From assembly GCA_037447655.1 (NCBI GenBank), contig JBBHKE010000079.1, positions 62,001 through 126,000 of the forward strand: DNA of 64,000 bases, given 5' to 3'. The DNA is from Zygnema cylindricum (Eukaryota > Streptophyta > Zygnematophyceae > Zygnematales > Zygnemataceae). Below, in pieces: positions 32,254-43,534 of the stretch (position 1 is its first letter; the number at the start of each line of letters is the position of its first letter). The translations under genes and the position numbers were made by a program. The notes under the pieces were generated by a model. The model did not search any database. It was not told where the DNA came from and saw only the letters and a program-made list of their open reading frames with translations.

Positions 32254-32904
32254 CTAGTACTTGTCTGCTAAATTCATGATGAAAGTGTTAACTTTCATCT
32301 TCATTGTTACTGTCCTCCCGGCACATTCCATTTCGATATACAAACAAGAAAGATCATTAGAATTATTTAACATCTTTCCTCCTTTGCAAGTGTAACTCAC
32401 AAGCTTTTGCTCAACCAACACGAGCTCCTGAATAGTACCAGCTCTATAAATCTTTACCAAAATCACCCATTATTCTTCGGCCTTGTAAATGTGAAGGTTA
32501 GGTGTGGCCAAAGCTAGAGTGAGGTGCCTTAGAATGAAGATCTTGGCAGCCATGTTGACGTCTTCCCACATTTGAGTATCCTTCTCCACGGTCTTTACGA
32601 CCGCCACTCTCGGTGCCGTGGCAATAAGTGTAAGGGATGTCTTGTTCCCATTCACTTTTTAAAACACAGTGTTGTCCCCATCATCAGCCTCCCCTGTTGT
32701 CGCAGTCCCTGCTGGAGGAAACCTTACTCCAAATCGTGATGGAGTTCTCGAAGGTGGACATTTCATTTGTCCACTGACGATACCACCGTATCGTTTTTCG
32801 TACAAAACCCCCATCATCATATCTTCACAATAGATGAACTCATATCCATTGAAGGTGGGCACCCTAGAGGGTGGGCCCATAACTTGAAATTTTGTGTCCT
32901 CCAT
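32254..32904 (-). pseudogene. gag: F Gag remnant
   Basis: Three successive minus frames: 32904-32659 (MEDTKFQVMGPPSRVPTFNG, start 20 nt inside the LTR), 32655-32470 (NMAAKIFILRHLTLALATPNL) and 32466-32254. Stops separate them. Confidence 0.88.
32870..32884 (-). other. Primer-binding site of F, half-tRNA type with one change
   Basis: Minus strand AGTTATGGGCCCACC: one mismatch at the first base relative to the A1 and C1 sites. Confidence 0.75.
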
Positions 32905-33440
32905 TAGACTACAGAATTCGGGAAGCCTCTTGATAGTTTTTAACTAACCCACTTCAAGCCACAACCATTGTTGCCCAAGAAAGAAAACTAGCAGTCTAAT
33001 TGCACTTTTGTATGGCTTGGACTCTATTAAGTCCGTAGCAAAAAGAATCAGTGAAAACAGCCAACCAACCGATAAGTTATGAGCCGGTAAAAATGCAAAT
33101 TTTATACTATGTTCTTTTAAAGAGAGGTGTCTACCTACCAAATTTCCTAAGTCCTATACCCCTCTCACAACCCCTATCTACTGAAGTACGAATGAGTACG
33201 ACCGTTTTTTTTTTTGTACGGCCTATGCACGACAAGGTCATTGAGTGGACCTGTGTCACTAATCAACTCGTCCGTATGCTCCTCAGAATTCCAGCTACCA
33301 AAGGTTTTCCCTCCACATGGCGTTAGGTCATGCAACGTCCATAAACGCCAAAGTATCCATTCTGCGATCTCGGCATTGATAGACACCGTTGGATTTAATC
33401 CGACATTAAATGTCAGCCGTCAAAACAAATGTCCGATTCA
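32885..33440 (-). repeat. 5' LTR of F (partial)
   Basis: Starts TGAAATTTTG. It aligns in patches with the C1 and J LTRs through the GTAC region and the ACAAATG/CATTTGT dyad near 33425, then passes into the ~100-bp repeats. The usual LTR 5' end is not seen. Confidence 0.75.
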
Positions 33441-34495
33441 TTTGTTTTGTGCTAACACAAATTTGTGTTTGCGCTAACAATTATTTCTCGTAACGAACAC
33501 CATTTATTATTGCGCTCACAGAAACGATAAAAAAAAAACCCTCAACTATATTTGCTACACAAGTTTGTGTTTGAGTTATCAACAAAAATATAAACGAACA
33601 AAGCTTATTGTTAACGCACACAAACAGAGTTAAAAAAAACCCCAATCCATGTTTCTATCACAAATTTCAGTTTGTGTTAACAAAGATAATTGTAACAAAC
33701 AACGCTAACTGTTCGCGCTCACAAAAAGAGGTAAAATAAATTCTGAACAATGTTTGTCACACAACTTTGTGTTTGGGTAACAACAATATTGGTAACAAAC
33801 ACTCTATATTGTAAGCGCTTACAAAAATAGTTCAAATAAACTCTCAACCATGTTATAACTCAAATTTGTGTTTAAGCTAACAATAAAATCTTGTAACGAA
33901 CAACCTATAATATTACGCTCACAAAAACATTAAAAACAACCTTAAACTATATTTGCAACACAAATTTGTTTTACCTCAACAATAAAAATATAACCGAACA
34001 AAGATAATTTTTAACGGCAAAAAAAAGATTTAAACAAAACCCTACACCATGTTACTATCACAAAATTTGAGTTTGCGCTTACTACGATATTTTTAACAAA
34101 ACGTTTATTGTTCGCGATCACGAAAAGAGGTAAAATAAACTCCGTACCATGTTTAAAACACAACTTTTTATTTGCGCTAACAATAAATATTGGTAACAAA
34201 CACTTTATATTGTTAACGTTCACAAAAATAGTTCAAATAAACTCTCAACCATGTTTATAATTCAAATTTGTGTTTGCTCTTCCAATAAATTTTGTCATGA
34301 ATATTGTTTATTATTACGCTAAAAAAGCACAATGAAAAAAAAACTAAACTATATTTTCAACATAAATTTGTGTTTACGTTAACAACAAAAGTAATTAACA
34401 AACAAACTTTATTGTTAACGCACACAAAGAGAGTTTAAAAAAACCCCAAACCATGTTTCTATCAAAAATTTGTGTTTGCACTAACAAAGATATTT
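33441..34495. repeat. Satellite: ~100-bp monomers, four-monomer higher-order repeat
   Basis: About ten and a half AT-rich monomers. The landmark (C)CATGTTT or CTATATTT recurs near 33545, 33645, 33746, 33847, 33946, 34046, 34146, 34248, 34348 and 34450. Monomers four apart are more alike than neighbours: those near 33560, 33960 and 34361 share an ACGAACAAAG-type block, and those near 33770 and 34180 share CAAACTCTATATTG and AATAGTTCAAATAAAC. The resulting higher-order period is about 400 bp. Confidence 0.85.
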
Positions 34496-35281
34496 ACAAC
34501 TAATGAAATATGTGTTTTATTGTATATTCTAGGTCATGGTGTAAGAAAATAAAAAGGTCTCTTTCGGTAGTAACGCTTTTGCTTCCCCAGTCCTCATACT
34601 TGTTATAGTCACTAAAGACCGGAGAGAGAGAGAGAAAGAGAGAGCCATGGCTGCTTGAGCAAGCCAAAAGAAGATAGGGGGATCAACCCCTTAACAAAAA
34701 GGTGACGGACGAAGAATTTCATCCTGGTCCCCACATAATGTCGGAATAGGCGACCGTCTTATCTTATTATCTAGTAGTTGGTGCAAGCCTATTAAAAGGT
34801 TTAATTGCTACATAAACAGGAACTAGTGGATTAATTCGATTTATTAGAATTATGAGACTATAACATATATTCACATAGAAATCTTGTTGACGGCACGAAT
34901 ACATATACGGGTCGCACGAAATTTGTTGAAATTTATATATTTTCTAGGTCTGTATTGGAAAAATAAATAGAGTAAGTCCGCAAAGGCAACCTGCTTCTCG
35001 CTCAACTCTCTCCGGTCCCCATACTTGTTGCAGTCACTGAAGACCAGAGAGAGAGCGTAGAGCCATGGTTGTCTAAAGAGGATAGGCTAATTCGTAGTTT
35101 ATACCAAAATGAATATGCCGGATCCAGGATTTTATCCTGGTACCTTCATCCTATAAACAGATAGATATAGCCTATAGCTTAGAGTCAACGATGGCATATG
35201 CAGGGTTTAATAGGTATTTATAAGCGGTAGTAGTAGAGAATTCTAACAAACAAACAAATAACCAAAAACTGCTCTAGACCA

Positions 35282-35331
35282 GAATTTGAACCAGGGTCTA
35301 TGAATATATTTATAGTGGTTAGCCTAAACCA
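35282..35331 (-). other. tRNA-like A/B boxes in LTR S (antisense)
   Basis: Minus strand TGGTTTAGGCT (A-box-like, 35321-35331), then GGTTCAAATTC (B-box-like, 35282-35292; one base from the GGTTCRANTCC consensus). A second T-arm-like stem CCAGG-ATAAAAT-CCTGG, perfectly paired with a 7-nt loop, is at about 35115-35131. No complete acceptor stem can be drawn. Confidence 0.5.
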
Positions 35332-35773
35332 ATAAGGCGCTAACAAAACGATACACGTATCCAGGTTTCATAGGTAAATAAACCTTAACGCAAAGGCTAG
35401 TTAACACCAGACTAACGGAAGAGGAACAATTCATGCATGTACGCGAATCTGTACCGTGTAAAATATATGTTTTTATTTGACCGGCCGGCATTGTAGCCCG
35501 CCACGCAAAGTGAGCTTTTGGCGGCATTCGGAGATAGCGTCACGCGGTGCCACGTGGCGCCACGTTATTTGATACCAGAGAAGATGGGAGGAGGAACCAT
35601 GGCTCCCGATTTGACAGGTGTCACCTTGTAGACCATGTCGTACAATATCCGTACAATAAGTACATCGCCCTTTTGTACCTTCTTGTACTATAAAGTGTTT
35701 CCTATTGGACTAGGGGTTTAGTAGTAGGTTGTCGTGAGTAGGCAGACCAAGACTTAGTGAGATTAAGGTACCT

Positions 35774-35930
35774 CTCTCTAAGAGAGCTTGTAAACTATAA
35801 AGGTCATCTTTGACCAGCCATAACTTAATGCTCGGGTGAAAAAATTCAGTAATTCTTTTTGCTGCGGACTCAGGGGAGTCTAGCCTACACAGGGGTGTAG
35901 TCGGTCAAAGTCTTTGCCTGCCACGGTGGC
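35774..35930 (+). ncRNA. Leader hairpin array of LTR S
   Basis: CTCTC/GAGAG (35774-35786), GGTCA/TGACC (35802-35815), GACTC/GAGTC with AGGG loop (35867-35880), CTACAC/GTGTAG with AGGG loop (35885-35900) and GCCA/TGGC with CGG loop (35920-35930). Stem position three of the fourth listed hairpin is A-T here, T-A in A1 and G-C in C1. Confidence 0.6.
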
Positions 35931-36127
35931 TGCAGTTCTAAGGGAAATTCAAAGTGAGGAATGTTATCCTAAAAGTCATATTCTAACTTTGCATTCTGTG
36001 GTGGAATTGAGCACACAGAAAGTCTTATTTCACAGGGGTGAAGCTATAATGGGGGTTCTGATTGTCAAAGGGTCAATCATTTGGGTTTTATATCAAGTTG
36101 GAGTCGGGCACTATCTAGATTAGCTTC

Positions 36128-37048
36128 TGAAATTCTGTGGTCTCCAATGACCCACAGAATGAGCATGTGCCTATGTAAAGCCAATAGGATAGTTTTTTCC
36201 CCTTCCACTTTCCCACTGAATAAGCGCCGCCCAGGCACAAAATTCTTCTGACTACCCTCACTATTTTGAGGACAAGACTCCCCTGAGTCAAACGCAAAAA
36301 GATTCACTGAATTTGCTCCCCTGAGCAGTAAGTTATGGCTGGTCAAAGATGACCTTTATAGTTACAAGCTCTCTTAGAGAGAGAGGTACCTAAATATTAC
36401 TAAGTCTCGGTCTGCCTACTCACGACTACCTACTACTAAACCCTAGACTACCTACGTACTAAACCCTAGTCCAATAGGAACACTATATAGTACAAGAAGG
36501 TACAATGGGCGATGTACTTATTGTACTACCATTGTACGACAAGGTCTACAAGTTGACATCTGTCAAATCGGAAGCCATGGTTCCTCGCCCCCATCTTCTC
36601 CGGTATCAAATAATGTGGCGCCACGTGGCACAGCGTGACGCTATCTCTGTATGCCGCCAAAAGCTCACTTCGCGTGGGTGGCTATAATGCTGGCCGTCCG
36701 ATCAAAACATATTTTACACGGTTCAGATTCGCGTACATGCATGAATTGCTCCTTTTGGTTAGTCTGCTCGTTAATTAGCTGTTGCGTTAATGTTTATATA
36801 TTAATGAAACCCGTCACGTGTATAGTTTCGTCACGCCTTAATGGTTAAGGCGTTGGGCTACAGAGAATCTAGAGGGTCGCAGGTTTAAATCTAGTCTTAG
36901 GCATCATTTTAGTAATTTACCCTTTACTTCAAAAACTGCCACTTTCTAAATATGGCGGGCAGCTATGGCGCGCCTTTGATCCTCACTCTCTTTCTTTAAA
37001 ACAAAACTAAAATAGGGAAGTGAACTATTAATTACCTCTTTTTCAACA
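36128..37048 (-). repeat. 3' LTR of G
   Basis: 921 bp, plus reading TGAAATTCTG to TTTCAACA, with a purine tract complement (CTCCCCTTAATT) just inside. Confidence 0.93.
36842..36902 (+). other. tRNA-like A/B boxes in G 3' LTR (antisense to element)
   Basis: Plus strand ATGGTTAAGGCGTTGG (A-box and D-arm-like, from 36841), then CGCAGGTTTAAATCTAG (T-arm-like, from 36889). The same module in the other LTR has TGGTTAAGGCG at 42200-42210 and GATTCCAATCT at 42239-42249. This is the clearest tRNA resemblance in the window; anticodon and acceptor stems are not convincing. Confidence 0.55.
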
Positions 37049-37160
37049 CTCCCCTTAATTCCTAGTCACTTTTCAATTTTAATCTACACTTTTCTCTCTG
37101 TAATAAATCAACTTAGGGGAAGGCACTGCTTTTGTCATCATGTCTGCAATCATTTCTCTA

Positions 37161-37620
37161 TCAGTTTTTATGAACCAATTTCATGATTTTATTTTCAACC
37201 TTCTCTCTGACAAAGCTTAGTCTAATATTCATATGCTTAGCTTTGAAGTGATGTTTCGGATTAGCTGCAATAGAGATAGCAGCTTGATTATCACAAAAAA
37301 CATTTTGAGTTCCAGACTTCATGAACCGAAGTTCTTCAAAAAGAGATTTAACCCACATTAATTCTTTGGTGGCAGCACAGGAAGCCATGTATTCAGCCTC
37401 CATAGTGGACTGAGCAACTACTTTTTGTTGCTTGCTACTCCAACAACATGCACCGGATCGAATTTGCAACACATATCCAGTCGTACACCTCCTTAAAGGC
37501 ACATCTCCATAACTAGCATCACTCTAAGTGGTGATGTCAGTGTGCTCCCCTCCCAAATGCAACCATAATTCCGTTGTCCCCATGAGATACCTCATCACCC
37601 TTTTGGCAGCCTCCCCAATC
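37161..37620 (-). pseudogene. pol: G RNase H
   Basis: 37502-37161 carries RRCTTGYVLQIRSGACCWSS, STMEAEYMASC (catalytic Glu), NVFCDNQAA (Asp) and FKAKHMNIRLSF. The first Asp block (SDASYGD) lies just upstream beyond a stop. One catalytic-region HMDI reads HMNI. Confidence 0.88.
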
Positions 37621-37648
37621 TCTCTTTCTTGGTTCATTTAGATTTCTA

Positions 37649-38806
37649 CTAAGGACACCTACAGCTGCAGCTATATCCGGACGGGTTACAGTTCATAAAA
37701 TAAATTAAACCGCCTACAATTTGCCGATAAGGGATATTTTCCATAAATTTTCTTTCTATCTCATCCATCTCATCATTAATGATTAATATTCCTCCCTCTT
37801 CACTCCCCTCACTCACTTTCTTCAAATCCATGGGAGTAGTATATCTGTTTGCTTTCTCCATTTGAAATTTTTCTAGCATATTACCGATTGCTTCTTTTTG
37901 AGTGAGTCTTATAATTCTATTCCCTCTATCTCTTTCCATCTGAATTCCCAAAATGTACTTTGCTTCGCCAAGATCTTTCATATCAAAACTGCTTCTAAGA
38001 TCCCGTTTAGTTTGTTAATTTTATCTAAGGACTTGCTTAAGACCAACAAATCATCCACATAAATAGCAATAAATATCACTCCATTCTCATCCTCAAATAT
38101 AAATATATAGAGTGATGTGAACTAATTCTGATATACCCCAAACCGGTCAGAAATTCGTCCGAGCTTTATATTCCACTGTCGCGGGGCTTGCTTAAGCCCA
38201 TAGAGTGATTTTATCAGTTTGCAAACTTTGTTTTCTTCCCCCACTTTCCACGAATCCTTCCGGTTGCCTCATGTAAATTTCTTTCTTCCAACTCTCCTTG
38301 CAAAAAGGGCCGTTTTAATATCCATCTGGTGGATTTCCATATCCTCCGTTGCGGCTATACTTAAAAGGATTCTAACAGAAGGAAATCTGACTGCAGGTGC
38401 AGAGGTTTCTTCGTAGTCTATCCCCTCTTTCTGAGTATAGCCTTTTGCAACTAACCTAGCTTTGTACCTCTCAATGGTATAATCCGGGTTTAATTTAAAT
38501 TTAACACCACTTACATCCGATCGGTTTTCGGTCCGATGGACAATCTACCAACTCCCATGTATTGGCTTCCATGATAGAGGCCATTTCTTCATTTATAGCT
38601 GTGATCCACCGGCTACTTTCTGGAGTGTTTATGGCCTCTAAGTATGTTTGAGGTTCATCTGGGTGAGACATCTTTGTGAGTTGGTTATTTACTTGTCTTT
38701 CTTGAAGTCGTTTACTTCTTCTTCTTTCCCCCTTCAAAATCGGACGCCGGTATAGAAGGCATCCTTGGGTTTCGTTTTGAGAGATTTTCAGCTCCCTATC
38801 TTCCAA
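37649..38806 (-). pseudogene. pol: G reverse transcriptase
   Basis: 38806-38501 carries SSRWITAINEEMASI and IGCKW. The central part (38500-38000) includes the YVDDL block near 38060 in shifted frames. 37981-37649 carries YILGIQMERDRGNRIIRLTQ and PYRQIVGGLIYFMNC. At least four frame breaks. Confidence 0.88.
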
Positions 38807-38809
38807 TTC

Positions 38810-40184
38810 CGGTGTCTCATCAAGTTCCTCATCGGTTTCCCACTTCGTATTGTGGCGTTTGCCTCGGATGTTGGTCCTTTCCTCCTTCTCCTTTGGTAGA
38901 TCTGCAGATTTTTCTTTTTCTCCCTCTTCCTTCTCTTCATTTCAAAGTCAAAGTCAGAAAACTGATCCGTTTCAAATCTGATTTTGACTTCCTTATTATA
39001 TTTGAATGGATCAATGGACTTCTCTTCATTCATCACCACTATGTGTTTTTACCAAAATTATATCTCTCTTTTTTCAAGTCAAACACTCGGTATCCTTTTG
39101 TGCTCTCATCATATCAATACAAGATATCCTGGTTTCCCTCTTCCCTCTAACTTCCATTTAGTCTTATCGGAATCCAAACTATAAACTTGACTTCCGAACA
39201 CTCCTCAAACTAGACAAATCAGGCTTTCTTCCTGTCCACCTCTCATACGGAGTTTCCTCCTTATTTGCTGAAGTTAGGACTCTATTTTTGATGAAATTAG
39301 CATAGTTCATTAGACTCAGCCCAAAACTGCAGCCCTATCCTCTTGTCACTTAACATACTTCTGGACATATCTCCTAAAGTTCTATTAACTCTTTCTGCTA
39401 CTCCATTTTGTTCCGGATATAGGGAACAGTTTTCTCATGATGAATTCCTTCTTCTTTAAGATATTCTTCAAATTCCCTTGAGGTGTATTCTTTCCCATTA
39501 TCACTTCTTATCTCTTTTATTGAGGTTTCATGTAGCTTTTCACTCCATACTTTATACTCTTTAAAAACATCTTAATACCTTTGACTTATGTCTGAGAAAG
39601 TATACCTTCGTGTATCTAGACCAATCATCTGTGATAGTTAACATCCATCTCTTCCCTCCATGTGAAGCATACCTAGCAGGTCCCCCAAACATCAGTGTGA
39701 ACTAGATCTAATACTTTCTCTCTCCTAAATGTGGTTGCCTTTGAAATGGAAGTCTATGAATCTTCCCTTGGGCACATCCACTACAATCATCAAAGGTCTC
39801 ATCATCTTCAAAAGTAATACCCTCCACTATCCCCTTTTTCTTCATTTTCTTTAATCTATCTAGATGCACATGCCCCAACCTTTTATGCCAAAGCATCATC
39901 TCACTTGCACACGAGTAGAGAACACTCTTTTTATTGCAAAGTACAATTCTGAACATTCCTTGACTGCCCTTCTCAGCTATGAAATAAACCTCATTATCAA
40001 AGTTTGCTGTGAAGATTTCTTTCCTAGTTCCTGTTTCAAACTCCTTTTCATCTAGGACAGCTGTTGAGACTAGGTTCTTGCTAAGCTGTGGAATGTAAAG
40101 AACGTCTGAGAGTGTTACAATTGAGGCCTTTCCATCAACTAGAACCTTCAAGTCAACAGTTCCAACAAGACTTGTGGGTTTCAA
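38810..40184 (-). pseudogene. pol: G integrase and protease end
   Basis: 40184-39708 holds the region after the protease active site (DLKVLVDGKASIVTLSDVLY) and an intact HHCC finger (LWHKRLGHVHLDRLKKMKK ... CSGCAQGKIH). The core with SDNGKEYTSREF-type sequence lies near 39500 and the ERLNRT-type block near 39400, both frameshifted. Confidence 0.85.
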
Positions 40185-40234
40185 CCTCTACCAGTCTCCG
40201 TACTCTATCTCAACTGTTGGGATCTTTTCTCAGT

Positions 40235-40766
40235 TTAGTGAACCACCCGCTTATCTTTGCACATATGCATTAAAGCCCCTGAGTCTATGATCCACCCATC
40301 CTCGGGTGGATCCCTCTTACCCTCCGAAAGCACACTTTTGTCTCCGTGGAATGTCGACATGCTTTTCAGTGTTTTTCGGATTAAGGAGAAGCTCCTCAAG
40401 CTCCTCTTCAGGTTCAGTTTTTCCTTCCACTTCCTCATCAAGAACTTGAGTCAGAAAACCCTTTTTTCTTTCCTCCGTCCTTTGAAGTTCCTTGACCATA
40501 TTTCAGTCGAAGATCTGCAAGTCTGACACAATCTGCCATATAGTGTCCCGGTTTCTTGCAGAAGTGACATAATCCTCCTCGAGAAGTTCCTCTCCCCTGT
40601 CTATCAAATCTGCCACCTCCTTGTCCTCTTCCACCAAAGTTTCGATAAGGATCTTTCCCTCTCTCCTCATCACGCTTCCGCCAATCAGCTCCTGCAAACA
40701 ATGCTTGAACACTTGGACTCCTCTCCTAAGCTCTATGGTGCTTTCTTTCACTAAAATCATTCCCAC
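40235..40766 (-). pseudogene. pol: G nucleocapsid and protease
   Basis: 40701-40438 has RGGLCHFCKKPGHYMADC, an intact CCHC zinc knuckle in an Arg/Gly-rich context. 40441-40235 has WIIDSGALMHMCKDK with the intact protease DSG. Confidence 0.88.
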
Positions 40767-40779
40767 AGTGTCATCCCAA

Positions 40780-41527
40780 TTTCAATTGCTATCTCCTATG
40801 TCATGCAATCGGTTAATGACATTCTCATACTCTTCAGGTAGTTTCATCATTAATGTGTTCACTCTTTGTCTCTCAGACCATGAGTTACCTGCACTCTCTA
40901 ACTCTCCAAACAATGCTCCTAAATCATTGCAATAATTATCCATACTTCCTCCCCTTATAAGTATAAAGCTGCAATCTTATTTTCTGCCAACTGTTGCTGC
41001 TGCAATGATCCACTGTTATATTTGTTAACTAGTGATATCCAAATCTGAGATGAAGATTTGACATGCATAAAGGGGAATGGCAATGCCCTTTGCTACACTT
41101 TTAAGAATTAAAAGCTTAGCAACCTTGTCTTTGTAGTTCCACTTTTCATACTCTGATCTTTCGGTCTGAAACCCTTGTCGTTGTTGCTGGTGGTGCTGCT
41201 GCCGGTATCGCCTTCGGCAATGGTGTTACTTGAGTTGCAACTCTTTCCTTTTCTCTTTCCATGACAATCTCTTCTCCTTCCTCATCTTCATCCTCGGTGA
41301 TTGGTGGGCAGCTGTTCTACCAACTGTAGAGGCGGAGAGTGCCAGAAAAACGTGTCCCTCCAAACCCAGGTGGAGGTGGGCATCGAATTTTGTCCAAACA
41401 CTATGCCCCATAAATGCTTCTCAAATAGTTCTCTCTCCATCATCATTTCCCAATAAAGAAAGTCTGATCCATCAAATATGGGCACCCTAGAGGGTGGGCC
41501 CATAACCTGAAATTTTGTGGTCTCCAT
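40780..41527 (-). pseudogene. gag: G Gag
   Basis: 41527-41288 starts METTKFQVMGPPSRVPIFDG with the ATG 20 nt inside the LTR. The rest of gag continues in broken frames to about 40780, where MILVKESTIELRRG leads to the nucleocapsid. Confidence 0.85.
41493..41507 (-). other. Primer-binding site of G, half-tRNA-iMet type
   Basis: Minus strand GGTTATGGGCCCACC, perfect. Confidence 0.85.
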
Positions 41528-42402
41528 TGACCCACAGAATGAGCAGCCTATGTAAAGCCTCTAGGATAATATTTGCCCCTTCTACTTTCCCGCTGAATAA
41601 GCGCCGCCCAGGCACACAAATATTCTGACCACTCTCACCCTTGTGAGGACAAGACTCCCCTGAGTTCAAACGCAAAAAAGAATCACTGAATTTGCTCCCC
41701 TGAGCAGTAAGTTATGGCTGGTCAAAGATGACCTTTATAGTTACAAGCTCTCTTAGAGAGAGAGGTACCTAAATATTACTAAGTCTCGGTCTGCCTACTC
41801 ACGACTACCTACTACTTAACCCTAGTCCAATAGGAACACTATATAGTACAAGAAGGTACAATGGGCGATGTACTTATTGTACGACCATTGTACGACAAGG
41901 TTCTACAAGGTGACACCTGTCAAATCAGAAGCCATGGTTCCTCCTCCCATCTTCTCCGGTATCAAATAAATGTGGCGCCACGTGTCAGCCGCGCGCGACG
42001 CTATCTCCGTATGCCGCCAAAAGCTCACTTCGCGTGGCGGCTATAATGCCGGCTGTCCGATCAAAACATATTTTACACGGTTCAGATTCGCGTACATGCA
42101 TGAATTGCTCCTTTTGGTTAGTCTGCTGTTAATTAGCTGTTGCGTTAATGTTTATATATTAATGAAACCCGTCACGTGTATAGTTTCGTCACGCCTTAAT
42201 GGTTAAGGCGTTGGGCTACAGAGAATCTAGAGGTTGCAGATTCCAATCTAGTTTAGGCATCATTTTAGTAATTTACCCTTTACTTCAAAAACTGCCACTT
42301 TCTAAATATCGCGGCAGCCATGGCGCGCCTCTGATCCTCACTCTCTTTCTTTAAAGCAAAACTAAAATAGAGAAGTGAACTATTAATTACCTCTTTTCAA
42401 CA
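41508..42402 (-). repeat. 5' LTR of G
   Basis: 895 bp. It contains hairpins CTCAC/GTGAG (41634-41647), GACTC-type (41653-41666), TGCTC/GAGCA (41693-41706), GGTCA/TGACC (41720-41733) and CTCTC/GAGAG (41748-41760), in mirror order as expected for the minus strand. Confidence 0.93.
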
Positions 42403-42722
42403 GCTTCTTTTGGATCTGCAAATTCCGTGGGCAATGGAGCCCATAGAATTTCAAAATTCAGTGGTGCAGACACTTAATTTGGACGGCACAAATTAAAAAG
42501 TCGGCTAACATTGAACGGCTCACATTTGATCCACCATTGCGGAATGGTTGCTTTGACGGTTTAGGCTCGTCATGTTAAAGGAGCCACGTGGCACTCTATT
42601 AATCGTTTGTAAAATTTGCGGGGCATCGGAGACCTGTCTCGAGGTGACGGGCGTTCTTACCATGGTCATGTCAAACAGTGGCCGTACAAGAAGTACAACG
42701 CCAGTAGTTCCTGTATTATACA

Positions 42723-43513
42723 TGTTGAGAAAGTAATCCTAAGTTAGTTCAGAAGATAGTGCATTAAAGGGAGAGAGCGCAGTGGCGCAATGGAGAAGCG
42801 CAGTGCAGAAGTGCAAAGTGGAATAACTTTCTTTGTCAATAGTTAAATCGAGCACGCGACCAGACGATCTTTATCTACAGAGGAAGAGCTTTCGAACGAG
42901 CTATAGAGAGCAAGATTTGGATACGTAGATCAAAAGTTACAGGCGTGCAAAGCAGAAGCTTCTAGAAGGTTCCACAGGAAACGGTATGGACTTTTCCGAG
43001 GGTGGTTCCTAAGTGTTTCCTTGGAGTTTCGGGGACATGTCTAGTAGGTTCTTGTGACGTGGAGAGCCACGAGTTTCGGGGACATGTCTAGTAGGTTCTT
43101 GTGACGTGGAGAGCCACGAGAAGGACACTTGTCAATAAGTTAGAGCTAGAAATGTCTAGAATGTTTAGAAGGGTAGAGTAGAAAAGAGTATATATGACAG
43201 TAGGAGAAGTAGACAAATCAATACAATTGGAGAATTGGTTGTGACCATAGTTGAAGAGATAGTAAGAGTCCCTATAGTGAGAAAGCATTGTAACTCTGTG
43301 TGAGTTGAGATACAAAGATAAGTGAAGCCTTGTAAAGAGAACTTGGAGATAATAAAGTGATTCTTCTCGGAAGAGGAAAATTTGAGCAAGTGTGCTTTTA
43401 CTTTGTGAGTGAATTCTTTGTGGCTTCGGAAGATTCTTGAGTGACCTGTGAGAGAGTTTTTGCTTTGTGAAGCTAGATTGTTGCAAGATGAGAGAGGCCC
43501 ACAAAATTCAACA
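42723..43513 (+). repeat. 5' LTR of B1
   Basis: TGTTGAGAAA to TTCAACA, 791 bp. It contains a 47-bp direct duplication (43025-43118), each copy with TGACGTGG and a CGTGG-AGAG-CCACG hairpin. A TATATATG box-like element is at about 43188. Confidence 0.95.
43025..43118 (+). promoter_or_regulatory. Duplicated 47-bp LTR enhancer-like repeat
   Basis: Two tandem copies (starts 43025 and 43072) present in all B LTRs. Each contains an ACGT core bound by plant bZIP factors; an enhancer role is inference. Confidence 0.6.
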
Positions 43514-43525
43514 TGGTATCGGAGC
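43514..43525 (+). other. Primer-binding site of B1 (tRNA-iMet 3' end)
   Basis: TGGTATCGGAGC, one mismatch from the standard plant TGGTATCAGAGC, directly after the LTR. Confidence 0.88.
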
Positions 43526-43534
43526 AACGAAGCC

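Larger units (their letters stand above)
29216..33440 (-). mobile_element. Copia element F, truncated at both ends
   Basis: Minus orientation. Gag, NC, protease, integrase and part of RT are present; RNase H, polypurine tract and 3' LTR are missing at the left junction with the gypsy LTR. The 5' LTR starts at 32885 and runs into satellite DNA near 33440. Coding parts are closest to C1. Confidence 0.85.
36128..42402 (-). mobile_element. Ty1/copia element G, full length, degenerate
   Basis: LTRs 36128-37048 and 41508-42402 with target duplication GCTTC (36123-36127 and 42403-42407). Inserted near the right end of solo LTR S. The internal order is complete on the minus strand but broken by shifts. 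Confidence 0.95.
34924..42453 (+). mobile_element. Solo LTR S (interrupted by element G)
   Basis: TGTTGAAATT at 34924 to GAATTTCA at 42453 with target duplication AAATT on both sides (34919-34923 and 42454-42458). Without G and its duplication the LTR is 1250 bp. No PBS or internal region follows, so it is a solo LTR. The hairpin leader is at 35774-35930 and a two-part tRNA-like region at 35110-35345. Confidence 0.88.

Noticed and set aside
33441-34495. CRISPR-like or other spacer array
   Set aside because: Monomers are contiguous and diverged along their full length, with no constant repeat and variable spacer pattern; the context is eukaryotic.
36842-36902. Functional tRNA gene
   Set aside because: No complete acceptor stem or convincing anticodon arm can be drawn, and the motif sits at a fixed position within LTRs.
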